Source: Bacteroidota bacterium (GTDB taxonomy: Bacteria > Bacteroidota > Bacteroidia > Flavobacteriales_F > PHOS-HE28). Taken from it: 9,474 bases of DNA. The DNA lies in NCBI GenBank assembly GCA_023430945.1, contig JAEYYE010000082.1, forward strand, positions 1 through 9,474, read 5' to 3'. Position 1 is the first letter of the stretch. Every line of letters begins with the position of its first letter. The notes below the pieces were generated by a model. The model was not told where the DNA came from. It did no database searches and saw nothing but the letters and a program-made list of their open reading frames with translations. Of this stretch, positions 1 through 6,006 are shown in pieces. The position numbers were made by a program, and so were the translations under genes.

Positions 1-417
1 GTACACCGGCTTCGCCAACCCGATCGATGGACCGATCCCCCACACGTAGTTCACCTCCACGCCACTGCGACGGATCTTGTCGGTGATCTGATGCTTGCGG
101 CCGAACGTGGGCCGCAGGATCATGAAGGAATTCAGCTTTCCATAGAAGTAACCGCGCGAATCCTCGTAATACGGGTTGAAGCTCTTGATCTCCTTGGGAT
201 GCTTCATGCTCACGATCTCGATCCCGATCATGCGCCGGTCCTTGGCATTGAGGTGCTTCCCGTGGAAGAAGTTGATGCCCCAGCCATCACCATGCAACGT
301 AAGCCCACCGAGCAGTTCACGCTTGTAGGGCACACGTGTTTCCTCGTAGATCGTCTCCTGGGCCTGCACGGCCATGGAACAGAGAACGAAAAAAGCAAGG
401 AGGAAACTTGAACGCAT
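1..417 (-). CDS. Exported conserved hypothetical protein, N-terminal 139 residues only
   Basis: The reading frame starts at ATG 417-415 on the minus strand and stays open to the left edge, so the C-terminus is outside the window. Residues 1-19 (MRSSFLLAFFVLCSMAVQA) form a signal peptide, with likely cleavage before Gln20, a site common in Bacteroidota. The mature part contains YKRELLGGLTLHGDGWGINF, then a basic stretch (GKHLNAKDRRM), then KHPKEIKSFNPYYEDSRGYF and GKLNSFMILRPTFGRKH. It continues with alternating hydrophobic strands ending in GIGPSIGLAKPVY. This resembles, from memory, a conserved Bacteroidota family of about 250-300 residues with an outer-membrane barrel-like pattern and no assigned function. 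A good TAACTTTG promoter box lies just upstream at 436-443. The opposite frame at 91-411 is a shadow. I am confident it is a gene and not confident of any function. Confidence 0.82.
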   Translation of the reverse strand, partial: MRSSFLLAFFVLCSMAVQAQETIYEETRVPYKRELLGGLTLHGDGWGINFFHGKHLNAKDRRMIGIEIVSMKHPKEIKSFNPYYEDSRGYFYGKLNSFMILRPTFGRKHQITDKIRRSGVEVNYVWGIGPSIGLAKPVY

Positions 418-435
418 CTGCGAACCTTGGGATAA

Positions 436-468
436 CAAAGTTAAGAAGCCAACGCGGCCGGGGCACAA
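436..468 (-). promoter_or_regulatory. Bacteroidota-type promoter for the exported hypothetical protein
   Basis: On the minus strand TAACTTTG (443-436) matches the Bacteroidota -7 consensus TAnnTTTG exactly. A TTG (468-466) lies 22 bases upstream as a possible -33 element, slightly beyond the usual 19-21. The box ends 18 bases before the start codon at 417, which allows a short leader. The region 418-484 therefore serves as the upstream region of both this gene and the divergent OsmC-family gene. Confidence 0.55.
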
Positions 469-484
469 TTGGTACTTTTCCGCC

Positions 485-892
485 ATGGATACCGCATTGA
501 TCACTTATTCCGGCGAATTGCGTACCGAGGCCACGCACCTGCGTAGCGGCCAGCGGTTCATAACTGATGCGCCGGTGGATAACAAGGGGAAAGGCGCTGC
601 CTTTTCACCCACCGATCTGCTTGCCACTTCACTCGCAACATGCATGATCACCACCATCGCCATCATGGCCGAAGGAAAAGGGATCGCGATCGGTAGGATG
701 GAAGCCAGGGTCATCAAGCACATGGCCTCCGATCCGCGCCGGGTGCAGCGGGTGGAGATCCATTTGAGCGTGGACGGAAAAGATCTGGGGGACAAGGAAA
801 AGATCATCATCGAACGGACCGCGCGCACCTGCCCGGTGGCGATCAGCCTGCACCCCGATCTGGTGCAGGATTTTAATTTCAATTTCAATTGA
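485..892 (+). CDS. OsmC family protein
   Basis: This is a 135-residue protein of the OsmC/Ohr fold. Family members are usually about 140 residues, act as cytoplasmic dimers and reduce peroxides through two cysteines. Cys53 sits in LLATSLATCMITT, the hallmark segment after the SPTDLL motif, and Cys116 sits in ARTCPVAISLHPD. Both are in the expected places, so thiol peroxidase activity is plausible. It looks closer to the YhfA-like branch than to Ohr, but this is not certain. ATG 485 was chosen because it begins the conserved ITYSGELRTE strand. The in-frame ATG at 374 would overlap the start of the divergent gene and adds an unconserved charged stretch. The C-terminus ends in an odd FNFNFN tail encoded by an AT-rich tandem repeat. 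No clear ribosome binding site is visible. Confidence 0.9.
   Translation: MDTALITYSGELRTEATHLRSGQRFITDAPVDNKGKGAAFSPTDLLATSLATCMITTIAIMAEGKGIAIGRMEARVIKHMASDPRRVQRVEIHLSVDGKDLGDKEKIIIERTARTCPVAISLHPDLVQDFNFNFN
872..889 (+). repeat. AT-rich micro-repeat at the OsmC 3' end
   Basis: Three units of the form TTTAAT/TTCAAT sit immediately before the OsmC stop codon and encode Phe-Asn three times. They are sharply AT-rich against a GC-rich gene. The short period suggests slippage or a recently extended C-terminus. Confidence 0.5.
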
Positions 893-909
893 AGAGGGCG
901 CGAACAGTG

Positions 910-932
910 AAGCCCGGCTATTCACCGGGCTT
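910..932. terminator. Hairpin terminator between convergent genes
   Basis: AAGCCCGG (910-917) pairs perfectly with CCGGGCTT (925-932) across a 7-base loop. It lies between the OsmC stop (892) and the stop of the converging lipoprotein gene (963), so it could serve both strands. The U-tract is very short on either strand, which is a weakness of the call. Confidence 0.65.
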
Positions 933-962
933 GGATGGACTTGGTCGGAAGACCTGAAGCGA

Positions 963-1091
963 TCAGACCTGCTTCTCTACAGGTACTTTGTGCACCTTGC
1001 CATAGGCAGGACAGGAGTGGGTGGAGCTGCATGAGGCCATCATGAAACTCGAGAACACCACTGCGGCCAGTACGATAAGCGCCTTTTTCAT
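963..1091 (-). CDS. Small lipoprotein, 42 residues
   Basis: ATG at 1091 opens MKKALIVLAAVVFSSFMMASC, a textbook lipoprotein signal peptide: a Lys-Lys start, a hydrophobic core, and a lipobox M18-A19-S20-C21. The mature peptide would be only 22 residues, with lipidated Cys21 and a second Cys in SCPAYGKV. Its end is basic and mixed-charge (VHKVPVEKQV). Small lipoproteins with a CPAY-like motif are common in Bacteroidota, but I know of no assigned role. An upstream in-frame start at 1193 would add 34 residues lacking signal-peptide character and would run across the promoter, so it was not used. The gene converges on the OsmC-family gene and diverges from ung. It is a real but functionally unknown gene. 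Confidence 0.8.
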   Translation of the reverse strand: MKKALIVLAAVVFSSFMMASCSSTHSCPAYGKVHKVPVEKQV

Positions 1092-1147
1092 CGTTCGTTC
1101 GTTTGTGATCCCTTCTTCAGGTGCTTTTTTACGGGTAGGTCGATGCC

Positions 1148-1155
1148 CAAAGTTA
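1148..1155 (-). promoter_or_regulatory. TAnnTTTG box upstream of the small lipoprotein
   Basis: TAACTTTG on the minus strand (1155-1148) matches the Bacteroidota -7 consensus exactly. It is identical to the box in front of the exported hypothetical protein at 436-443. A T-rich stretch about 21 bases upstream (near 1178-1187) is only a weak -33 candidate. The predicted transcript would carry a leader of about 50 bases before the start at 1091. Confidence 0.5.
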
Positions 1156-1232
1156 GCCGTCTGAACGTTCGCCGCACGAAAATGTTTCAACATCCGTTCG
1201 ATCGAACTTCACCACTTTCTTTGGGTCCGCTC

Positions 1233-1928
1233 ATGCCACACGTTAACGCAGATCCCATTCCGCATATTGGTGAAAGCTGGGCCGAACAGTTGGCTAACGT
1301 GCTGGACCATGAGGAATTCAACGCACTTTTAGTACGGATCGGAACTGAATATCAGCGCGGAAACGTATACCCATCTTGGGATGATATTTTCCGCGCTTTT
1401 CTACTTACGCCTTTCGATCGCGTGCGCGTGGTGATCCTCGGACAGGATCCCTACCACGGTCCGGCCCAGGCCCACGGACTTTCCTTCTCTGTACCCGCCG
1501 GGAAGCGCCTCCCCCCTTCCCTGCGCAACATCTTCAAGGAACAGGTTCGCGATCTGGGCGTTCCGGTTCCGTTGTCAGGGGATCTTTCGCGCTGGGCTGA
1601 ACAGGGCGTTCTTCTATTGAACACCTCACTTACGGTGGCCGCCGGAAAGGCGGGATCGCACCGGAAGATCGGTTGGGAAAGCTTCACCGATGCAGTGATC
1701 CAGCGGCTTTCAAGCCACGGAAGACCGGGGATCATCTTTCTGCTCTGGGGCGCTTTCGCGGAGAAAAAGGAAAAGCTGATCAAGAGCGAACGTCATCACA
1801 TCCTGAAAGCGCCACATCCATCACCTTTAAGCGCCTATCGCGGTTTCATCGGGTGCGGGCATTTTTCAATGGTGAACAGGATCTTGGAGGCGCAAGGCGA
1901 ACCTCCGATCGATTGGTCACTCCCATGA
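1233..1928 (+). CDS. ung: Uracil-DNA glycosylase, family 1
   Basis: The product removes uracil from DNA to start base-excision repair. The family 1 signatures are intact. GQDPYHGPAQAHG carries the catalytic Asp72 and Tyr74, and HPSPLSAYRGFIGCGHF carries the catalytic His195. Both lie exactly eight residues beyond the E. coli Asp64 and His187 positions. LLLNTSLTV and the IIFLLWGAFAEKK segment are also typical. ATG 1233 gives 231 residues, close to the usual 225-230, and begins shortly before the conserved SW-x-x-x-L segment. In-frame ATGs at 1182 and 1143 are possible, but they add unconserved residues, and 1143 precedes the divergent lipoprotein's promoter box. The stop overlaps the next gene's start in ATGA, so the two genes are probably translationally coupled. 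Confidence 0.97.
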   Translation: MPHVNADPIPHIGESWAEQLANVLDHEEFNALLVRIGTEYQRGNVYPSWDDIFRAFLLTPFDRVRVVILGQDPYHGPAQAHGLSFSVPAGKRLPPSLRNIFKEQVRDLGVPVPLSGDLSRWAEQGVLLLNTSLTVAAGKAGSHRKIGWESFTDAVIQRLSSHGRPGIIFLLWGAFAEKKEKLIKSERHHILKAPHPSPLSAYRGFIGCGHFSMVNRILEAQGEPPIDWSLP

Positions 1929-3634
1929 TCCTGCGCCGATCGATCCTGTTGTTGCTTCCGATCTTTCTGTTCGGCAACGTGATCGCACAGCGGCATCAGG
2001 TGAAGTTCACGCAGGATGGAGATCTGCCAGCGAAATGGATCCGGCCGGTCGATGTTGCCGCACCGGAGCTTGTCGCCAGTGCCGCCGCCGATCAGATCAC
2101 GTTCCTCTACCAGCACGGCTACCTCGAAGCTTCGATCGATACCTGCGTAAACGAAGGGAATTCCAGCACCTGCCATATCCTGGTTGGCCGGCAATACAAA
2201 TGGGCGCGGCTTTCAGGAAAGAACATCCCGATAGAGATAGCCAGCGCCGCGAGATTCCGTGAAAAGCTCTACACCGATCGGCCGATCACGCCGCGCCAGA
2301 CCGGCCGCCTCATGGAAGGCCTCCTGATCGAGAGCGAGAACAGCGGATATCCGTTCGCGCGCGTGTGGCTCGACAGCATTGTTCATCAGGATGATGGACT
2401 CTCGGCGAACCTCAACCTCGATCGCGGACAACTGATCCGTTTCGATTCGGTATTGGTCCGCGGCACAGCGCGCACGAACATGCGCTATCTGCATTCCTAC
2501 ATCGGCATCCGCCCGGGCGACATCTACAACGAGGAACTGATCCAGCGCGTTGAGAGAAGGATCCGCGAGCTTCCATTCGTTACCCAACGCCAGCGGCCGT
2601 ACGTGCAATTCACGCCTGAGAACACCAAGCTCTTCCTTTTCCTCGATCAGAAAAAAGCCAGTTCCATCAACGGTATCCTCGGCCTTCAACCCGATCCGGT
2701 CACCAACAAGATCACCTTCACCGGCGATCTTGACCTGCGGTTGCGCAATGCGCTCAAGCGGGGCGAAGCGATCGAGATCAACTGGCGGAAACTCCAGGAC
2801 CAGACACAGGATCTGCGCCTGCGCTTCAATCTTCCGTTCGCTTTCAACACCCCCTTCGGTACCGATCTAAGCCTGAAATTGTTCAAGCGCGACACCACCT
2901 TCCTGGAAGTGAACTCGCGCGGTGCGCTGGAATACATTCTCGCGCAGGGCGACAAGCTCAGCCTCTTCATCAACAGCAAGAGCAGCGATCGGCTTGGCTC
3001 CAACACGTTCGCGCAACCCGGCCTCGCCGATGTGAAACTGATCAGCTACGGTCTCGGGCTCGCGCGCGAGCGCTTCGATTACCGTTTCAATCCGCGCAGC
3101 GGCCATTCGCTCCAGATCGAAGGATCGGCTGGGAGAAAACGCACCACGACCGCCGTCTTCGATCAGCTCGAACCCGCGCCCGATGTGCGCTCAGTGCAAT
3201 ACGAGATCAACGGTCAGGCGATCGCGCACATCCCGTTCGGCCGCCGCAGTACGATCCGCATCGCCGGACAGGGCGGCTGGATGGTGAACGAGGATCTGTA
3301 CCGGAACGAACTCTACCGGATCGGCGGTCTTCGCACCCTGCGCGGCGCCGATGAAGCATCGATCTTCGCCTCGGCCTACGCGATCGGAACAGTGGAATAT
3401 CGATTCGTTTTCGAGGAGAACTCCAACTTCTTCGTTTTCGCCGATCAGGCCTATTGGGAGGATGTCACGCAAGACGAACTCCTTTCCGACACACCGATCG
3501 GTTTCGGCGCGGGCGTCACCTTCGAAACAAAAGCCGGCCTCTTCAGCCTCACCTACGCGCTGGGCCGCCAGTTCAGCAACCCGATCGAGCTCCGGTCGGG
3601 TAAGATCCATTTCGGTTTCATCAGTTTATTCTGA
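1925..3634 (+). CDS. Omp85-superfamily (BamA/TamA-like) outer-membrane protein
   Basis: This 569-residue protein starts inside the ung stop (ATGA). Residues 1-21 are a signal peptide ending in NVIA, cut before Gln. Residues about 25-245 have a POTRA-like layout, including YQHGYLEASID, a repeated helix with SGYPFARVWLDSI, and IRFDSVLVRGTA followed by YIGIRPGDIYNEELIQRVERRI. Residues about 250-569 are alternating amphipathic strands of a C-terminal barrel, ending in aromatic GFISLF as barrel proteins usually do. LYRIGGLRTLRGADE corresponds to the conserved loop-6 motif (V/I/L)RG(F/Y), with Ala475 where an aromatic is usual. It is too short for BamA itself (usually about 800 residues). It most resembles the shorter BamA/TamA-related proteins of Bacteroidota, which insert or export proteins or lipids at the outer membrane. 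The substrate is unknown. Confidence 0.85.
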   Translation: MILRRSILLLLPIFLFGNVIAQRHQVKFTQDGDLPAKWIRPVDVAAPELVASAAADQITFLYQHGYLEASIDTCVNEGNSSTCHILVGRQYKWARLSGKNIPIEIASAARFREKLYTDRPITPRQTGRLMEGLLIESENSGYPFARVWLDSIVHQDDGLSANLNLDRGQLIRFDSVLVRGTARTNMRYLHSYIGIRPGDIYNEELIQRVERRIRELPFVTQRQRPYVQFTPENTKLFLFLDQKKASSINGILGLQPDPVTNKITFTGDLDLRLRNALKRGEAIEINWRKLQDQTQDLRLRFNLPFAFNTPFGTDLSLKLFKRDTTFLEVNSRGALEYILAQGDKLSLFINSKSSDRLGSNTFAQPGLADVKLISYGLGLARERFDYRFNPRSGHSLQIEGSAGRKRTTTAVFDQLEPAPDVRSVQYEINGQAIAHIPFGRRSTIRIAGQGGWMVNEDLYRNELYRIGGLRTLRGADEASIFASAYAIGTVEYRFVFEENSNFFVFADQAYWEDVTQDELLSDTPIGFGAGVTFETKAGLFSLTYALGRQFSNPIELRSGKIHFGFISLF

Positions 3635-3640
3635 TCCATT

Positions 3641-3745
3641 TGGGCGTGCCGGTGCTCAAAAGCAGCACCGTCGGGCCAATGCTGCAAGTCCTCAGCCCCG
3701 CCGGATGGCGGGCGGCTTCCGGGCTTTCCGCGTATGTCCCTCACG
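3641..3745 (+). repeat. Structured intergenic element A, candidate interspersed repeat
   Basis: The gap between the barrel protein and the L,D-transpeptidase starts with GGGCGTGCC, followed by two hairpins. The first pairs CGGTGCT (3650-3656) with AGCACCG (3664-3670) perfectly. The second pairs CCCGCC (3697-3702) with GGCGGG (3707-3712), and AGC/GCT extends it after a two-base bulge. The element closes with GGGCTTTCCGC (3721-3731) and a pyrimidine-rich CCCTCACGC tail. Parts recur in reverse complement at 5808-5916. From memory, similar GGGCGT...GGGCTTTCCGC elements are common between genes in Bacteroidota, but I could not search for this. It may also act as the terminator of the barrel gene. 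Confidence 0.5.
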
Positions 3746-3828
3746 CAACCTCCATTCCACGGCAACTTGTTAACGAACGAAACGATCGCACCGATCGGCG
3801 CGTACAAACCCCGATCACTTTTGGATCC

Positions 3829-4452
3829 ATGATGCGCCTTTTCGCGATCATTCTTTTTCTCTCCACTTCACTCGCTTTCGCGGGCAGCGATACCACGCTC
3901 ACACGCCATATTCCCAAGCAGGGCGTCGTGGAATTATTGATGGAATACCTCGAGATCCGCTATCCTTCAACCTACATCGATGGCGATCTGCTTTACGTTT
4001 CGGTGCATCGCCAGAGCATGTTCCATGTGCGCAATGGTCTTTTGGTGAAGGAATATGCGATCGCCACGGCGAAGAACGGCCTGGGCAGCGAAAAGGACAG
4101 TTACCGCACGCCCACGGGCATGCACCGGATCAGCGAGAAATATGGCTCTGGCGTTCCTGTGAACGGCATCTTCAGGGATCGGAAGTTCACCGGCGAGATC
4201 GCCGATCTGAACGGCGAGGACCTTGATGTGATCACGTCGCGGATCCTCCGTCTCGATGGAACCGAAGCGGGCCATAACCGCGGCGGCGATCACGATAGCC
4301 ACAAGCGTTGCATCTACATCCACGGCACGGCCAACGAAGCTTCGATCGGCAAACCATCTTCGCGCGGCTGCATCCGTATGCGCAACGCCGATGTGATCGA
4401 AATTTTCGATCTGGTGCAGATCGGTACGCCGGTGGTGATCCTGGACAATTGA
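3829..4452 (+). CDS. L,D-transpeptidase (YkuD domain), exported
   Basis: This 207-residue enzyme probably acts on peptidoglycan in the periplasm, forming 3-3 cross-links or attaching proteins. Residues 1 to about 18 (MMRLFAIILFLSTSLAFA) are a signal peptide. The YkuD catalytic signature is present: His165 in IYIHGT, then SSRGCIRM with the nucleophile Cys181. Earlier blocks also fit the fold, including DLLYVSVHRQSMFHVRNG at the domain start and RTPTGMHRISEKYGSG (the conserved TPTG). A Gly/His-rich insert, GHNRGGDHDSHKRC, precedes the catalytic strand. ATG 3829 or ATG 3832 is the start. The frame is open back to 3640, but that part lies in the structured element and encodes no recognisable protein. 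The gene stands alone, with a different promoter following it at 4449-4478. Confidence 0.93.
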   Translation: MMRLFAIILFLSTSLAFAGSDTTLTRHIPKQGVVELLMEYLEIRYPSTYIDGDLLYVSVHRQSMFHVRNGLLVKEYAIATAKNGLGSEKDSYRTPTGMHRISEKYGSGVPVNGIFRDRKFTGEIADLNGEDLDVITSRILRLDGTEAGHNRGGDHDSHKRCIYIHGTANEASIGKPSSRGCIRMRNADVIEIFDLVQIGTPVVILDN

Positions 4453-4478
4453 TCGGCCGATCGGCCGCCGTATCTTCG
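4449..4478 (+). promoter_or_regulatory. Bacteroidota-type promoter for the GWxTD lipoprotein gene
   Basis: TTG (4449-4451) is followed after 19 bases by TATCTTCG (4471-4478), one mismatch from TAnnTTTG and correctly spaced for the primary sigma factor of Bacteroidota. The -33 TTG overlaps the TGA stop of the L,D-transpeptidase. Transcription would start near 4485, giving a leader of roughly 48 bases. An AAAGGA stretch (4525-4530) lies just before the ATG at 4533, but it is closer than a classical ribosome binding site. Confidence 0.5.
4454..4467. promoter_or_regulatory. Perfect 14-base palindrome in the promoter spacer
   Basis: CGGCCGATCGGCCG is its own reverse complement and is centred on GATC. 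It also contains the tandem octamer GATCGGCC twice (4451-4466). It sits between the predicted -33 and -7 elements, where a repressor would block transcription. It could instead be a hairpin ending the upstream L,D-transpeptidase transcript, although no T-tract follows. Confidence 0.45.
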
Positions 4479-4532
4479 TGTTGCCCCCGAAAGCCTTCCA
4501 CGCTGATCGCGGCGGCCACACGTTAAAGGATC

Positions 4533-5807
4533 ATGTTCCGGTTCCATTGGATCTTTCCGATCATCATGCTCATTGCAGCAGGTTGCGCGGGCAGCGCAAC
4601 CACGAGCAAGCGCGACAATTTCGCCTACATCTACGGCAAAGGAGGCGGCGCCCTTGATCTGCAGGCACGTGTGCACAATACTTCCGCCGATCATTCCGTG
4701 ATCTATTACAAGCTGCGCACGCGCGATCTGCTCTACAAGAGCGATGGTACCGGCGGTCCGTTCCGATCGGTGGTGAAGATCACATACGAAAGCTATTCCG
4801 ACTGGGGATCGAAAACGCTGCTGGATAGCGCGAGCACGCTGTTGCAGGACAAAAGCACCGATACCAATGAGGACAAGGAACTGATCGGAAGCATGGAAAT
4901 GCGCCGCAACGATGGCCGTTCTTTCGTCGTGAAGATCACCGCGCGAGACATCAATCGCGAAGCACAGACATCCGTTTTTTTGCGCGTGGAACGCGATCCG
5001 CAGGGAACGCGACAATATTTTCTACCGATGGATCCGGGAACAGGCCTGCCGTTGTTCGACGATCATCTGCGCAGTGGCCAGCAGGTGAAGATCAAATGCG
5101 AGATCCTCGCGGGCCGTACGTTGATCGGATCGCACCATCCAGTGGATGCATCGTTGCCTTCACCGGTGTTCACTGCTTCAACTGCCTCAAGGCCGGCGAT
5201 CGAAGCCGACAGCCTTTTCTCGATCGAAGTGGCCGAGGATGGGACCGCGCTGCTGGAGCTTACTTCGCCTGGCGTGTATCACTTGCGCACCGATACAGCC
5301 GCCAAGGTTGGTTACTCGCTTTTCATTCTCTCCGAAGCGTATCCGTACATCGGTGAAAGCACCGACATGTTGAAGCCGTTGCGCTACATCACCTCGATCC
5401 AGGAATTCGACAAGATCTCTAAGGCCGCGAACGTGCGGCAGGCGATCGAGAAATTCTGGATCGATGCGGCGGGCGATCGGGACCGCGCACGTGAAGCGAT
5501 ACGGATCTATTACTCGCGCGTTGAGAATGCGAACCGGCATTTCACCTCGCACGTGGAAGGCTGGCGCACCGATCGCGGATTGGTACACATCATCTTCGGG
5601 ACGCCGAGCTCGATCTACAAAACGGACCTGAACGAGACCTGGATCTACGGCGAAGAGAACAACCTGATGAGCCTCACCTTCAATTTCGTGAGGCGTGACG
5701 GGCCTTTCACGGATAATGACATGGTGCTGAACCGCGACCCGATGCTGAAGGGCGCGTGGTACCGCAACGTGGAGAGCTGGCGCAACGGCCGCGTTTACCA
5801 GAACTGA
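4533..5807 (+). CDS. GWxTD domain-containing lipoprotein
   Basis: This is a 424-residue exported protein. Residues 1-17 are a signal peptide ending in LIAAG before Cys18, so it is probably a lipoprotein, although the -3 lipobox residue is Ala rather than Leu. No acidic export signal follows the Cys, so surface exposure is not supported. Residues about 30-280 are beta-rich, with Ig-like strands such as LDLQARVHNT, HSVIYYKLRTRDLLY and GVYHLRTDT. From about 300, a helical segment (QAIEKFWIDAAGDRDRAREAIRIYYSRVENAN) leads into the defining motif Gly343-Trp-Arg-Thr-Asp347. This is followed by RGLVHIIFGTPSSIYK, and the C-terminus ends in WRNGRVYQN. The family is widespread in Bacteroidota and related phyla, and its function is unknown. 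It follows its own predicted promoter and precedes rlmB. Confidence 0.92.
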   Translation: MFRFHWIFPIIMLIAAGCAGSATTSKRDNFAYIYGKGGGALDLQARVHNTSADHSVIYYKLRTRDLLYKSDGTGGPFRSVVKITYESYSDWGSKTLLDSASTLLQDKSTDTNEDKELIGSMEMRRNDGRSFVVKITARDINREAQTSVFLRVERDPQGTRQYFLPMDPGTGLPLFDDHLRSGQQVKIKCEILAGRTLIGSHHPVDASLPSPVFTASTASRPAIEADSLFSIEVAEDGTALLELTSPGVYHLRTDTAAKVGYSLFILSEAYPYIGESTDMLKPLRYITSIQEFDKISKAANVRQAIEKFWIDAAGDRDRAREAIRIYYSRVENANRHFTSHVEGWRTDRGLVHIIFGTPSSIYKTDLNETWIYGEENNLMSLTFNFVRRDGPFTDNDMVLNRDPMLKGAWYRNVESWRNGRVYQN

Positions 5808-5916
5808 TCTTCCGCAAGGGATGGGAGCGGCAGCTGGCCGCAGGCGAGCCGCTGGTGTTGCGCGAGCGAGGAGACCGGCCCAAGCCGGGCCCCGCAGCCG
5901 CTGCAACGCCCGGCGA
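5808..5916 (-). repeat. Structured intergenic element B, inverted relative of element A
   Basis: This hairpin-rich stretch begins immediately after the GWxTD stop. On the minus strand it opens with GGGCGTTGC (5911-5903), passes GGGCC, and ends with a CCGC...ATCCCTTGCGG tail (5830-5812). This order matches element A at 3641-3745. Hairpins visible on the plus strand are GCGGC/GCCGC (5827-5841) and CCGGC/GCCGG (5875-5888). The in-frame extension of rlmB through this region (from ATG 5821) is rich in Arg, Ala and Gly and looks non-coding. Kinship with element A rests on short matching words only. Confidence 0.45.
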
Positions 5917-5944
5917 GACAAGGACACTACAGCGTACAGCCCGG

Positions 5945-5961
5945 TCCGCCTCTCCGGCGGA
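5945..5961. other. Short hairpin upstream of rlmB
   Basis: TCCGCC (5945-5950) pairs with GGCGGA (5956-5961) across a 5-base loop. It follows element B and precedes the possible rlmB promoter box. It may be a terminator without a T-tract or simply part of the repeat region. Confidence 0.35.
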
Positions 5962-5978
5962 TGCGGCCAAAAACGATC

Positions 5979-5986
5979 CATCTTTG
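5979..5986 (+). promoter_or_regulatory. Possible -7 box for rlmB
   Basis: CATCTTTG is one mismatch from TAnnTTTG and ends 20 bases before the rlmB start at 6007. No TTG is visible at the expected -33 distance, so the call is weak. Confidence 0.3.
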
Positions 5987-6006
5987 AAGCTTCTTACGAT
6001 CGGAAA

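Noticed and set aside
91..411. Plus-strand frame of 106 codons at the left edge
   Set aside because: The minus strand holds a continuous frame with a signal peptide and conserved segments, plus a matching promoter. The plus frame is its shadow.
473..480. TACTTTTC as a promoter box for the OsmC gene
   Set aside because: It ends only four bases before the ATG, so transcription would begin inside the coding region. It also lacks the final G and any -33 TTG.
1091..1104. CGTT tandem triplet next to the lipoprotein start, similar to AACGAACGAA near 3773
   Set aside because: The units are too short and few to separate from chance, and they have no consistent distance to the start codons.
1143..1232. 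Longer N-terminus for ung from ATG 1143 or 1182
   Set aside because: The added residues do not match the family, and the 1143 start lies upstream of the divergent lipoprotein's promoter box. ATG 1233 gives the normal family length.
3640..3828. N-terminal extension of the L,D-transpeptidase
   Set aside because: It covers the structured element and would bury the clear signal peptide that starts at 3829.
4314..5981. Minus-strand open frames opposite the L,D-transpeptidase and GWxTD genes
   Set aside because: They overlap well-supported genes and contain no motif or credible start context.
5821..6006. N-terminal extension of rlmB
   Set aside because: The extension runs through the hairpin-rich element and gives an Arg/Ala/Gly-rich sequence unlike any RlmB N-terminus.
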